From assembly GCA_038093515.1 (NCBI GenBank), contig JBBPSI010000156.1, positions 1-59,990 on the forward strand: a DNA stretch of 59,990 nucleotides, in the 5' to 3' direction. Below, in pieces: positions 8,558-20,688 of the stretch. The stretch is from Butyriboletus loyo. Its lineage: Eukaryota; Basidiomycota; Agaricomycetes; Boletales; Boletaceae. How positions within the stretch are numbered: position 1 is the stretch's first letter; each line of letters begins with the position of its first letter. Below the pieces are notes generated by a model. The model was not told the DNA's origin and made no database searches. It worked only from the letters and a program-made list of their open reading frames with translations. The position numbers and the translations under genes are program-made.

Positions 8558-10936
8558 ATGCTCGAACGAAAACCATACACTGGGCCGACTCGTCAACTCG
8601 TCCTTGCATTTGATATCGGCACCACTTGCAGTGGTGTTTCCTATTGTATCCTCCAGCCAGGCGAAGTCCCTGAGCCAAAAGGCGTCATGAGGTTACCTTG
8701 CTCACTTTTCATCGCCTTATCCCCTCCTGACTCGGTACTATGTAGGTACCCCGGCCAAGGCCAAGTAGGCGACTTCAAACTGCCGTCTGTGATGTACTAT
8801 GATCAAAAGGGAAATCTCAAAGCGGTCGGCTACGAGGCCTTCAAGGATGAAGTGGTCGAGATGGCAATGACCGAAGGATGGGTGAAGCTGGAATGGTCAG
8901 CCATCCATGACTCGAGGCACTTCTGACTCCGTACTCACATGTGTTGGTAGGTGGAAGCTTCACCTCCGGCCAAAACATCTATCTTCTGCGCACATCAAGC
9001 ACAACGACATCCCGCCTCTCCCAAATGGCAAATCTATCATCAATGTCCTGACAGATTTCATCAAATACATTTTCCAGTGCGCCGAGACCTACGTTCAGGA
9101 ATCTTACCCCAGATATATATGGGAATCGGTCAAGGACGAGATCCAGTTCATGTTTACGCATCCAAATGGTTGGGAGGGTGCTCAGCAGCAGCAGATTCGG
9201 CGTGCGGTCGAGCAAGCTGGGCTCGTTCCCAGCACTCCCGAAGGACGTTTTCGCGTCCGTTTTTTGACAGAGGGTGAAGCTGGCCTTCACTTTTGCATCT
9301 GGGACTTGTTCGCGTCGGGGGTACCTGATCAAGAAAAGTATCCTGATGGTCAGGGAGTCGTGGTGATTGATGCTGGTGGTGGTACTCTCGACTTGAGTAT
9401 GTATTCGATGAAGTTCAATCCGACATCGTTTGAGGAGATTGCGCCCGCCGAGTGTAAGTTTTGTTCATTCTGTGATGACATTTCTTCTTATCCGTCTCTC
9501 TAGGCCGTCTGCAGGGTTCAGTATTCGTGACGCGGAGATCAAAGGGGCTGCTACGAGGTAGGTGATGTTTTCACTGACTTGCTCGTACGCTGACAGGCAT
9601 GAAAAAAAGAAAAGCTTCAAGGGTCGCGTTATTCTGGTAAAGAAATGCTAGATGAAGTCACGAACACGTTCGACCAGACAACAAAGCTTACGATCTCTAG
9701 TGCCGAACAACCGGCATACATCAAGGTGGGCAGTCTTCGCGAGAACGATTCAGGCCGTGACATCAAAGCCGGGAAATTGAAACTTTCGGGGTAAGATCTG
9801 TCCGATACCGAGAAATTGGTTATGATGATGGATTGCTGTGTCTCTACCAGGCAAGATGTCACCAAACTCTTCGATGACTCCATCAACGCTGTCATCAACG
9901 CATTTGAACAGCAACGCATCAGTGTGACGACACCCATCACCGTTGGTGTCACTCTCTGCGCCTGGATAAGACGCAGGACTTACATTTATGACTGTAGATG
10001 GCGTTCCTTATCGGTGGGTTCGGAGCGAACGATTGGTTCTGGTCACAGCTGCAGTCGTATTTCAAGTCCCAGAGCATCGAACTTTCCCGTCCGAGTAGAG
10101 TGTACGTACGCTTCTTGTCTGGGCATAGGGGATTTGATTTACGGTCTACAGTCATAAGGCGGTCCCCGATGGTGCCCTTTTGTTCCATGTCGATCATCTG
10201 GTGAAATCGCGCGTTGCACGTGCTACCTACGGCACGACGTATGGGGCCGTGGTCGATGTGAGGAATCCCGAGCATCGTTCAAGGACGGGTACTTGGTATG
10301 TGAGTGCAGCTGGGCTGTCTCTTGTGCCAAAGGCATTTCGAGCAATTATTTCGAAGGTTGGTCTCTAATCCTTCGTCGAGTAACATTCGACGCTGACAGA
10401 ACAATGTTCTTGCAGGGTGTTCAAGTCAGTGAAAAAAAGGAATTCCACTATCCGTTTTGCTTTCTGGGAGCGACTCAGTCGGAATTTGGTGACAAGGTGC
10501 TGTCCATCCTGTGCTATCGGGGCGCCTCGTCGGATCCGCAGTGGGTTGATACTGACGAAGGCAAGTTCCTCACCATCGCTGTCATTGCCTCCTGAGTTGT
10601 TTATATCAGGGTCCTTCTCGACACTCTGCACCGTTCGGTTTGATCTAGAGGAGGTAGCAAAAACCTTGACCCCGATAAGAAGGGTGTTTGGGCCACCGGG
10701 CTTTTACTACCGTCTTGTCTTTGATGTGATCATTTCATTCGGAACCACGGAGTTCAGTGCGCAAGTTGCTTGGAAGGAAAATGTGAGTTGCCAGGGTCTA
10801 AGTTCTCTTACCATTTTCTGACGATATGGTTTGTTAGGGCGTCGAGAAAAGGTAAGCCACGTTCCAGTTATTTTTTGGGGCTCCGTCTGACCTTTGCGAC
10901 AGAAGTCCTGCGACGATGATATACGACGAAAACTGA
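8558..10936 (+). CDS. Divergent HSP70-like ATPase, copy 2
   Basis: Tandem paralogue of the gene at 3668, with the same exon layout and near-identical first half. The same three ATPase motifs are present (DIGTTCSGVSY, IDAGGGTLDLS, FLIGGFGANDW), and it ends in the same MIYDEN tail. Divergence is concentrated in the exon after VHKAVPDGAL, where copy 2 reads TYGAVVDVRNPEH and copy 1 reads EYATLVDMYNPEH. The first intron is 54 bases (8692-8745), a multiple of three without stops, so retaining it would add 18 residues in frame; in copy 1 the matching intron is 52 bases. The GC-AG intron (10561-10609) and 14-base micro-exon (10838-10851) are conserved. One donor is weaker than in copy 1 (GTTGGT after CCCATCACC, where copy 1 has GTGAAT). 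No frameshift or stop seen, so both copies may be functional. Confidence 0.85.
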
Positions 10937-12480
10937 ATATCGTCGTGTTCACTGTGCCAGTATTCCAGTCACGCGTCGTGCAGGTGTCCAGCCATGTGCG
11001 CTCGTTACCACAGGCCTACTTGTCTGGGCACTGCACACGGCGTGTAACCATAACTAGCGTCGTTGACTGATGTTCTGAATGTCATCACTTGATGATTAAT
11101 GATAGCTAGTTTCGGTCGTCTCGTAAAACTGCCCGCGTCATCCTAGTGAGAGTTGGTGAGTGGCACCGCAAGCTTCTAGGTTGATTGGCAAGCCCCCAGG
11201 AAAAGAGACCACTCATTGCCAGCAAACTAACCCAAGTCACGGGCCTTTGGCTCTATGGGTAAATAACGACATGCTCAGTTTGATATGCACGGACCCATGG
11301 CGTTTATCTGCCGATGGGGCGGGCGAACCCCGCATCCTTGATCTTCCAGGAAATGTTTCATTGCACCGTTGTGTTGTAGCAACGCTCTCTGCAAGTGTGG
11401 TCTCCAGGACGCTTGCACTTACCTTCCTTTGAGTACTTGATCCAGAACACGACTTCGTCCAGGTTTCAGCTTAGACTCTCACTGAGATATGTTTCATTTA
11501 GGTACTTGGAACACGCTCTATGAGAGATTAGCCATCTGATCGTATGAGGTATTTCGCAGTCCATCTCTGGCGTCACCATGAAGACGCTCTACGCCAACTA
11601 CGTACCCTGACTGTTTGCGAATATCCTGGATCCCGCGAATGCTATGAAACTCAAATGCGATGCAGACGCCACTCTTGGTATCGGCGTGGTGACTGCCTCG
11701 TGGCTTGTTGCTCGTTCTCTCCGGTATCTTCACCGATTCGACTGCCACAAACCAGCTCTTTCAGGCGATGTCCAAGATCACTGGCGGTATTGAGTAGTAC
11801 GTGGTACCTTGCATCTTCTGGAGTTGGTTACTCAGGCTCCTAAATCCGCAGACGTATCAAGACGGTGCCGTTCCCAACGCCATTTACTTGGCACGGCGTG
11901 AGACCCTCGTCGATTTCAACCGAATGTGACCAATGCGATAGCGCTTGAACATCCTTCCAAACTGGGTCAGCACTTGAACGGAGGCGTGCACGCCACGATG
12001 TCGATAATGCATCCAACGCTGACAACGTCCCATACCATAGCCCGACTAGTTACGGGCCAGCTGGGGCACCGGTTCAACTGCCCTTTCTTGTCATCCCTCA
12101 AGTAAGAGGTCCACCCAAGCAACTCGCTTCTCGTCGCAGGGTGTGAACTCTGAGAACTTCACGACAAGGCAATGGTGCTCCGACAACAACTCCTTGGGAT
12201 AGTTGCTTTCAAAGTAGCTAATGGTTCATTACTGGAACGGTCCTTTTATGGTGGTACTTGTGTATTTAGTTCTGAAGACTTGTGAATGGAACTCGATACT
12301 CGGTGTTCAAATAGGTCGTATTCCGTGACATGATGGAGCGACTCGTCCGCCGCTCCCAGTTCGTTTCAACAACAAATCAAACTGCTTACGGTCTGATGAC
12401 TTCCGTTTGCTTACTCAGCAACATCGGTTGTACCCCTCCTTCCCGCTAACCACGCACAAGCTTCTTTCTTTCACTCGTTT
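10937..12480 (+). pseudogene. Decayed region downstream of HSP70-like copy 2
   Basis: The first part (to about 11400) and a part near 11825-11930 match the region after copy 1. Between them, about 400 bases have no counterpart in copy 1, including a short coding-like piece after ATG 11577 (MKTLYANYVP then a stop, then LFANILDPANAMKLKCDADA in the same frame). The rest, to 12480, shows no open frame I can support. I read it as the remains of one or two genes of unknown type. Confidence 0.35.
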
Positions 12481-12500
12481 CTTTTGGTACATGATTGCAT

Positions 12501-13592
12501 ATGAAACTGATGCTGCGTCCTGAATGGCGGCTCTGGCCCATCTCCACTTTCCTTGGCGTCCTCGACCTCAAGACTGGCGTCACGATCGCACTACTGTTCG
12601 GAGTAAGTTGTGTTTCCTGTCCTCTTCCGAAGAAGGGGACGACACACGTCTAAACGCTCAAACGTATCGTTAGCTCTTTAACAAGGCAGCGGGCGTATAC
12701 GGTCTCATCTCGGTTTTGATGGGCGCTGGAGGGTCGTTTGCGCAGTTAAGCCTGTACCTGTACTCCCTCCTCGGTTTGGTCGCGCTCGGATGGGGACTCA
12801 AGGCAGTCAAGGAGGTCAGTCCTCCCAATTCTACCACCTATGCAGTATTTGTTCGCGTGATTTAAATCCCGTTTTGCCTTTTTATACTTTTCCTTTCCTT
12901 TGCCCTATCCTCTTTTGGCCGCAAAAAAAAAAAAGGAAAAAGCTCAACAAACGCTCTATTTCGCACATCTCTTTTTCGTCGATCACATGTTCTCGACAGC
13001 CTGGACGCTCTTCTTCGCCGTCGGGTGGTGGGTGTATACGCCACATGACGGTCGACGGGTGGCCAATTCAGCTGCGCAAGAGGCGATTCGGCACGGTGCT
13101 GGGGTGAATCAGACGATGACCGAGACGGAGCTGGCTGTGGCAGCCAATATCCTTTGGGACGAAGAAAGGGGCGTCGCAGCCATGGTGATCATCCTGTCTT
13201 GGCTTGCAAAGGTGAGATGCATCATGGTTTTGTTCATGGATGTTGGCCAATCTTGTTATGTGTAGATATACTTTGCGTTCCTACTGTACTCGTATGCGAC
13301 GCATCTACGCAGGGGCACGTTCAACGCGATTCGGAATTGGCGTCTATATTCCTCTGTGCCTGCTGGTTATGATCCAGCGTTCACGGAGGAGGAAGAAGAC
13401 AACGAAGAGTTCTACATGTCTTCCTTGGGAACACAGCACCCCAATGGCACCTCTTCACATTTACCCGACTTTGTCAGCGCACCGGGAAGGAACGGACGTC
13501 ATTCCGCAAAACAAAGCCGAAGCTCACTAGGAAAGATCATTATACCTGTGCAGGGACACGGGGAGGTTCTCTTCGAGGGAAACGGTCGATAA
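12501..13592 (+). CDS. kei1: Kei1-like inositolphosphorylceramide synthase regulatory subunit
   Basis: Kei1 is the Golgi partner of the IPC synthase Aur1 and is needed for its activity and location in the complex sphingolipid pathway. Four exons (12501-12602, 12674-12814, 12936-13211, 13266-13592) give 281 residues. Family features seen are the N-terminal FLGVLDLKTGVTIALLFGLFNKAAGVYG, given here in pieces as FLGVLDLKTGVTIALL and FNKAAGVYGLI, then further hydrophobic segments around LYLYSLLGLVALGWGLKAV, TLYFAHLFFVDHMFSTAWT and WLAKIYFAFLLYSYATHL. These make a short multi-pass membrane protein with a charged cytosolic tail (EEEEDNEEFYMSSLG). ATG 12501 is preferred over 12491, which is out of frame. 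The acceptor of intron 2 follows a run of 12 A instead of pyrimidines, so that boundary is less certain. Aur1 itself is not in the window. Confidence 0.85.
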
Positions 13593-13922
13593 TACCATCT
13601 TACTTGCCCCCTAATATGTCATTTGCACCCTTATTCCGATGATCCGTTTTTCCCTGACTCGCGCAGGTGCATAACGTTGGAACAAATTGTTCAGAGATGT
13701 ACAGCAATGGCGACCACATTCCCAGGCTAGTGTCAACTGACTCGCACTTTCTTGGCTTGAGGCTCTGGGTGGCTCTTTAACTGAATAGTAGCCCCATTCA
13801 TGGCGTTCGTGTATCTCTCCTTTATATCTTCTACCCATTTACCCCCTTCCGCGCCGCTGAACAGCCAAACGTGGCTGCATCTAGGTCAGTATCATGATCA
13901 TAGTCTCTAACACAAAACCATC
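13593..13922. other. Convergent 3' region between kei1-like and sirtuin genes
   Basis: No gene seen. It should hold the terminators of both convergent genes. Confidence 0.5.
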
Positions 13923-16358
13923 TTACCTTCCTAGGACCCTCGCGGGCTCTGCCCGACCAATCATTTCGCCAGACGTTCTCTTACCGTTCCTCTGAGGCCG
14001 TGGCACTTTGAGTCCACCTTTGGGATCTGGAGGTGGCGGGAGGTCCCATTGCAGCTGGTCGCATAAATGGTGCACGATCTCGTCCGCATCACCAAGTAGA
14101 ACAATCTGAAAACATGTTTGAGTCAAATTCTTTTTCGCAACAGAATGACGTACATCTGGATTGATGTGCCTTATCGGTGTCTTGTTGATGAGGATCTAAC
14201 GCAAGGAGTGATCCCTCATATGTCAACGACTCTTGGACTGTTCGTTCACTGACCTGCGGCACAGAATGTGGTAAATGAGCTATGTCAGGGTACGTCAGCA
14301 GATTGAGAGGACCCTATAAAGTCAAACTCACACAGGGTTTCGGACACGGGAGAGACCTTGAGCGATGTGCCGATGATCAACAATAGATCAACTTTGTCTC
14401 GGTCATCCAACAATGCTTGATCAAAGTCGTCCGTAAGTTTCTCCCCGAAGAACGTGATATCAGGCTGCAAAGGTCGAAGACGGACGTCAGAGTGCTCTTT
14501 CCCCAACAGCGTACGGAAGGATACCTTCATCACGCCTACAGGAAGATCGTCACTCTCGTCACTATCGTCCTCCCATTCATTCCTCTTTTTTCTCTTCTTC
14601 TTTGTGGATTTGCTCTTTTGTGCCTCCGCAGCCTTATGTGTCTCTAAGCATGCTTTGCAGTACGGGACGCGCTGGTCAAGAATTTCACGCTCGATTTCAA
14701 TGCCTGGAACCTTGATTCGGCATTGAAGACATGTAGCCGTCTTGAAGGAGCCGTGACATTGCAAAACGCGCGTGATGCCTGCGATGGACTCGAGCGTGTC
14801 GATGTTTTGCGTGTAATTCTGTGTGCAGTTTGATCGTGGTCAAGGGTCAATTAGATCGAATATGTGGTGTACATACCCGAAGGAGCTACGATGGGCCAAG
14901 CGCGGAATTTGTCCGTCACTACACTTGTGACATTTATCGAAAACAGTACCTTGTTTTTATCTTCTAGGAGTTTGATGAATCGGTGACAAGGGGAGGGTAT
15001 GAAATTAGATGGATATATTTGACTTGAAAAATGTTATCAGGATTTTGGTCTTTCCTGGTACTGGGGTAGATCATACCTTGCGAAGGAGCTTTGCAGAAAA
15101 CGTTAACTCCCTTGGATACTTGGATGAAGAAACGGACTCACTAGAATACTGAATTAGTAGGCGATTCGATAGAAAGGTGGTTAGAACGGTCCGAGGCAGA
15201 CACAACAGTTTCACCTGTGGAGTTTTGTTTGAAGTAGTGTATATCGAACCTGAGTGATGTTACAAAGGCCTGTCTGACCATGAAGAACAGATGACAAACA
15301 TCTGCTGGGGGTCATCTAAGTCATATTGACCCTTTTCCTTCAGCGTTGCATAAAGACCGTTGCGAGACCTGAAGTCCGGGATACCACAAGAGACACCTAG
15401 AAATTCTCAAGAAGCATGTGCGCCATTCGAAAGAAAAGCCGCGTACTAATGCCTGCACCAGTAAGTACCATGATACGTTTCGAGTGAGCTATGAGGGAGA
15501 CTGCGTCAGATATCGTGTTGTATTGTGGAAGTTTTTCTCTTAGATGCAGTCTAGTCGGCCGCACTTAGTCCAAAGGCTTTGCCAACACGTCGGCATTCGA
15601 CTCACTCTCTTGATATCGCCACTCTAAGGAAATACAATAGCGTCTTTGGACACTTATTTCTAAGCTCGGGACACTGCGTGAATGTTGAAATGAAGATACG
15701 GAGGAAAAGGAGGAAAGATACGACGTACTAGATTAATACCAAATGCAAACAGTATTCTGACAATAGGTATGTTTTGCACGAAGGCATATTCTCGAACGAA
15801 TGAACTCATTCCTGGGCATGGTGAATAACCAAGCCATGGTGTGGCTGGAAAAGCGCTCACCGCGTTCCTTGAGATGGTGCATCATTTTCCGGATTTCGTC
15901 CTTGGTCCAAGCCTGTATAGCTGAGTGCGGCCATGAGTGAGTGTTACATGTCACCCTGAAGGATGTGGTGGTAAAAGAGAGAGGATATCTCAGTTCGCAA
16001 ATTATCACACCTACCCACCTTCCTCTTCCAAGGCGTGGATCTCAGACGGGTCAATGTCACCATCCGACTCGAGGTCTGTGATGCCAACTACTGCAGTAGG
16101 TGTGCATTGTTCTTGTACAAGGAGGGAAAGATCCTCCGTGTCTGAGGATTCCGCATCACTGTCCAACTCGGTCATCTCCGCGCAGACATCCTCGCTAAGT
16201 CCTTCCAAGAGGTCCTCGATGGTGTCGGAGTCCGCCTCGGCGTCCTCTGCCGCGCTGAGGAACGCGCGAAGTTGCAGAGCGTGTAATGGGCTCAGTGGTT
16301 TGGATTTCGTGTCCCCATCTTGGCTTGGGTGTTTGTGCGGTTTCAGTGGGCCACTCAT
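13923..16358 (-). CDS. SIR2-class NAD-dependent protein deacetylase (sirtuin)
   Basis: Multi-exon gene. Motifs in order are an acidic N-terminal domain, [25 protein letters not shown] (NAD binding, split by an intron), [23 protein letters not shown], the catalytic-region CHGSF, zinc pairs CLQC and [14 protein letters not shown], and [15 protein letters not shown]. The C-terminus follows as [12 protein letters not shown] and [16 protein letters not shown]. This is the class I layout of yeast Sir2/Hst1 and animal SIRT1, which deacetylate histones in the nucleus. After the second zinc pair there is an unusual insert rich in Lys/Arg then Asp/Glu ([19 protein letters not shown]), a possible nuclear-localisation signal. 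The translation across 14466-14522 contains an intron, giving [11 protein letters not shown]. It shares a 160-base divergent promoter with the next gene. Assignment to Sir2 or Hst1 is not resolved. Confidence 0.85.
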
Positions 16359-16517
16359 CCGTTTGTCGGCGTCAATGACTCAACAAGCACTTTGTAGCGT
16401 TTGGTCAATACATAAACGTCACGTGATGCTCAGATATCTGAAACACGTGATCGGTAAGTTATAAGGTGCAGTCGGTACGAGTATGTCCCTCGATGCACTT
16501 CTCTTTCATCGATCACC
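16359..16517. promoter_or_regulatory. Divergent promoter between sirtuin and F-box-like genes
   Basis: Only 159 bases separate the two start codons, so both promoters must overlap here. CACGTGA occurs twice (about 16420 and 16445), a possible bHLH-type E-box pair; this is inference from the motif alone. Confidence 0.4.
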
Positions 16518-17963
16518 ATGTCGGAACGTTCAACGGTCTCAGATCTCCTCTGTTCAGACGACTCAAGCGTATTTGATTTTTTTCCTTCCTGTTCGAGTTC
16601 GCACAGGTTCACTTCACCACCCCTGGCGGAATGCCAGGACTTGTCCGTTGATGACCTCAATTTGATGGCTCCGAAACGGCGCACTCTTCCCCTGGAACTA
16701 ATTGAATACATTATAGAGCTTTTTCATCAATGTCACCGTTCGTTCCGTGCTCTCCGGGCCTTGTCGGAGGCCAGCTCTCGGTTTCGGGTGATAACCCTGC
16801 GGAGATACATGACCTCATTGAATATACATTCCACAAAACAACTTACTTCCCTCTTGAAGATGCATACATCCATGCTGTCGCGCAATCTCACATGGGAATG
16901 CATGGGGTTTGACTGGGTAAAGTAAGCAAAGCGCATATACACTGCGGATCACCGCTCTTTAGCCCGTTTCATCCAGGCATTTGACAGCACAATCCGGAGA
17001 TCTCGCAAGCGCACCTTGGAGACCAAGTAGTATGGGGAGTTTGCGGACCCTCCACATTTCGTTCGCAGCAGAAGTAAGGTCAACACAGAAGATTCGTTCG
17101 AAGCAAATATTCGACATTCCTTTCACAAATTCAGCGATGGCCCACCTCACCTCGCTAACTCTCACAGAGTTATGGCGCATTGATATCTTGCTCTTGAGCA
17201 TGGTGTCTGAAGCTTTTCCGGGATTAATGACCCTTCATCTCAGTTGTTCCGAGCATCTCGATGTGTCTTGTTGCTGGACTTGCTTTGAGGATAGCGCTTC
17301 AGCTGTCGTTCACTCTCCTATACCTAACCATTTTCCAACAGTGGCATCATTAACTGTAGGTTTCTCCACCCGCTCCTTCTTAATGATCAAACACTCTCGT
17401 AGAACGCATTCGCAAAGGCACTGAAAGCACTTACCAAGTTGACCGATCTTCATCTGGGAATATTTCTCTCAGACGAAGAGATGCTCGAAAACCATATCGA
17501 CCACTACGATAGTCCAGGAGCCTATTCACGCGTCCTTCGCACTGCCTTTGGTCAGAACCGCAACTTGGCATACACGGGAACGATCCTTAGTCAATTGGAA
17601 TCCTCGAGCACCGCACCCATCGAGCATGTGTCATACACGGAAGACGAAGAAGACGTCAATAATTCGAAAGCCGCGGCGAGTATGACATTTGACGAGGTAC
17701 CACCCTTTCCCCACGGCCCCGAATTGTGTCCGATTTGCTCGATCATGGTTTCTGCCCCTGATGTGCGCACACGCGAACTCGAAGCAAGCTTAGCGCTCGC
17801 TCAGAAGCTCGAGTCCCTAAGAAGAATAAGCTGGAGTTCGTTTTTCGCATGGAAACTTCCCTCTGAGGGCGAAAGGAGGATCGGGGACTGGCAAAGGGTA
17901 ACCAATACGTACGTTCTTCGAAGTGGCGGGAGAGTGCGAGTAAGAAGACGGCCTTGGGACTAG
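16518..17963 (+). CDS. F-box-like protein, function unknown
   Basis: Three exons (16518-16921, 16977-17355, 17403-17963) join in frame to 447 residues. Near residue 55 a degenerate F-box is visible: LPLELIEYIIELF, then RALRALSEASSRFRVITLRR, the spacing common in Agaricomycete F-box proteins that recruit substrates to SCF ubiquitin ligases. The middle contains leucine-rich-repeat-like pieces (MGSLRTLHISFAAEV, MAHLTSLTLTELWRID, LTDLHLGIFLSDEEM). The C-terminal part has an isolated CPIC motif and a basic end (GGRVRVRRRPWD). The substrate is unknown. Such genes are highly expanded in these fungi. Confidence 0.65.
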
Positions 17964-18481
17964 TCGGCGTCGCCCATATAACCATCGTTCGCGGAGGTCA
18001 GTAGCCCGTCGGGTTCGCGTGCTCGGGTCTTGCGCACTTACTTTCCCGTAGCCTTATTTCTCCTCTACGTTTATACTTTGCAACTCGTCGTTACTAGGCA
18101 ATGTACATCAACGAGCTGCGACTGTTTGTCGGCTTGGAAAACATGCGCCATCAGGGCAGTACCCATGCACATCTTTGACATTGTGGCGACTCAAAAAGGT
18201 GGACATTACTGTGGACAAATAATGGAATGATAATCGCGAGGTATTGAGCCACTCGGCAGCAATCACGTCCACACCTCGGTTCGGAAGCGCCAACCGTCCA
18301 CAGATCCGTGAGGGCCGGTGACAACAGACCACAAGGCAATGATGATATAAGGACGTCATGCGTCTTTCAGACTTCTCTTCGGATGGCAAGAAGCAATCCC
18401 CCTCCTCTGTCCCCCATCAGCACCCTGGTTTTATTTCCTTCGCGATCCCCTCCTGCTTTATCAATAATTTAATCAACTAAT
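17964..18481. other. Intergenic region
   Basis: No gene recognised. The last 60 bases before the next ATG are pyrimidine-rich (CCCCCTCCTCTGTCCCCCAT), a typical fungal promoter or leader feature. Confidence 0.5.
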
Positions 18482-19561
18482 ATGCCATTTACCACCGTAG
18501 CCCAGGCCAATTCCAAGACGGCGCAGTTTGCCCGTCTCTTTGACCTATTTGACCGTGTCGCGACGCGACGCACCCGGGCCCTCACTGGGGACACTGGTGA
18601 AGTCATCTCCGCAGACGACATCGCCAACGTTCCCGCAGAGTTCGCCCCCGTACTCAAGAATCTATCCACGACCCTCTCCTTACGCGCCCTACGGGACGAG
18701 GAGCATGCCCGACGTGTCCAAGCCGCATCCACACCCAGAACGCACCACAATATCGTCGCCGTCGCGCCCTTCACGATACCTACAACCGGAAACCCAGTGT
18801 CACGCGTCGACGTGGTAGGAGGCCCCGAGAGTCCGACCTTTCCGCCCGGCGGATGCTATCCGTTCACGTTTAAGCTCATGCTGCACAAGCTGTACGATCT
18901 GGACGAGTGGGCAGAGAAGGTCAAGAACTCGGTGGAGGCGTCCAAGTCGCAGTTCAAACCCCTGGCGGAGCGGGTTCAGAACGTCGTCAGGGATGTCACG
19001 GCGAACATTAATGAGAAAGGGGAGAAGAACAGCAGTATTCGTCCCGTCCTCGGGACTTCGGCCAAGTTTAAGCCACCGAGCCCTACGATGCACCCCCGTT
19101 CGGCCGCAGTGCCTTCAAAGCCAGAAACCAGTCGCGTGTTGAAGAAGAGATGTATAGGTCGGAGAAAGTCTCTTAGTGGTCCGATGTCGACTGGCGTTTG
19201 GGTATACGACGCGGTCATCTCTGCCACGGAGGTGACGGGTCCTCGCCCCGCGTTAGAGATTACGCTTTCCATGCCCAGGGATGCAGGTGGCGGGACCGAG
19301 AACCGTGCACGACACCAATCGATGACTGCCGTGGAGGAGATGCACGATCGGGGCACCGCGAAACGCAAAGTCAAAATTGCTGTTCCTCTCCCTCAAGAGG
19401 AAGTCGTTGGGTCCGTTCCACCGCAGCGATCGTCGGTCTCGTTTGCGGAACCAGCACAGGAAATCATCAAAACGGAGGGCGTGGTGAAGAGGTCGGTAGC
19501 TTCTACCTTCACTTCTGAACCGTGCAAGATGGCCGCGGTCAAGCGACCTTTATGCGTTTAA
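18482..19561 (+). CDS. Unrecognised single-exon gene, 359 residues
   Basis: An uninterrupted 359-codon frame with a plausible fungal start (ATG after AATTTAATCAACTAAT). No family recognised. The N-terminal 80 residues look helical (FARLFDLFDRVATRRTRAL, then VLKNLSTTLSLRALRDEEHA). A central stretch YPFTFKLMLHKLYDLDEWAE is also predicted helical by composition. The rest is basic, Ser/Pro/Lys-rich and probably disordered (KKRCIGRRKSLSG). The length and coding-like composition make it likely real. No signal peptide or membrane segment. Confidence 0.6.
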   Translation: MPFTTVAQANSKTAQFARLFDLFDRVATRRTRALTGDTGEVISADDIANVPAEFAPVLKNLSTTLSLRALRDEEHARRVQAASTPRTHHNIVAVAPFTIPTTGNPVSRVDVVGGPESPTFPPGGCYPFTFKLMLHKLYDLDEWAEKVKNSVEASKSQFKPLAERVQNVVRDVTANINEKGEKNSSIRPVLGTSAKFKPPSPTMHPRSAAVPSKPETSRVLKKRCIGRRKSLSGPMSTGVWVYDAVISATEVTGPRPALEITLSMPRDAGGGTENRARHQSMTAVEEMHDRGTAKRKVKIAVPLPQEEVVGSVPPQRSSVSFAEPAQEIIKTEGVVKRSVASTFTSEPCKMAAVKRPLCV

Positions 19562-20688
19562 GATCTTTGAAATCATTGGACGAATGCACTGTAAAAAAAT
19601 GTTTTCACAACATGGAAACTTGGCATGGACATACATCTGTTGGGTGGGGGAGTCTCGTATTACTATTACGACCTTATTGTGTCACGACCTGATACGATAC
19701 TTACGTTTTTCTTTCTTTCTTTTCTTTCTTTCCTTGTACCCTACCTGTAGTGCCTACTTTTGTGTTTTCATAGGCTTGAACTTGTAACGTTGTGACTTCA
19801 TGGTTGGTGACACTGGCGACGACCATCTATATTAAACTTTAAACGGCGCGGTTATTAGTTTAAATTCTTCCTCGCTTCAGCCTTCTCAGCGATTGGCATT
19901 GAGAGCGCAGTGTGTCTGTGCGGTTACCATCTTCAACGACTAGACTGATCGAAAAGGTTTCAAGCGCAGTGGCAAAGATCACCTCTATCATACAATGAAC
20001 CACTCCGCCGGCCCTGCAGGTATATGTACATACCTAGCGCTTCACTCTCTGCAGTGAAGAGACGTACCATATGTCGAGGTACAAAAACGAAATGTAATGT
20101 GCAAATGTGGTTCCAGCCACGCAGGCCTCAGATCTCAGATACCACGGCCCTCCTCTCGAACTCCCATTTGCGAGTGCCACATCAGGGACGCAGAGCGTGG
20201 TTTCGAATCCAAAAGATGTTGGGGAGATGTTGCCTCTACAACATTACCTTTTTTTTGCTTCTGTCCGACCGCTTCGTCGCAACCGACACCGGTAATAGGT
20301 GTGTGGTACGATTGTTCACTTGAATTTGTATTAGAAGAGGATAGTGGAATGTAACGTAACTCTATAAAGCGGGTATCTCTCTATGTCGGGTATCTCAAAC
20401 GAGGGACTCCACAGCGGTGTTCCGATATCGAGGAAAGGAAAGTGGGAAAGGGTAAGGGTAAGGGTTTTTTTTTTTTGAAAAAAGAAAGCGAAACGATTAA
20501 ACGACCCTTGTGGTAAATATTGCGAGCTCGCGGCACCGACTTTTCATGATACGATTCAAACCTCGTATGCGCATGAGACGTGACAGAGGTTCCAATTATT
20601 GAATTGTCCATGGCCAAGCTGATTTCCCCACCACGGGACTGATAGCTGAGTCGAGTACAGGCGGAGGCAGCTGCGAGAACCGAACGGA
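19562..20688. other. Intergenic region, low-complexity patches
   Basis: No supported gene. It contains a T/C-rich run (19707-19735) and a run of T (about 20465-20477). From about 20620 the sequence matches 27270 onward, marking the left end of the segmental duplication. Confidence 0.5.

Noticed and set aside
20190..20215. TGGTTTCGAATCC resembling a tRNA B box on the plus strand
   Set aside because: It has one extra base and no A box or cloverleaf partner upstream.
20520..20620. Possible tRNA gene on the minus strand (GGTTTGAATC B-box-like)
   Set aside because: No matching acceptor stem or anticodon arm could be drawn around it.
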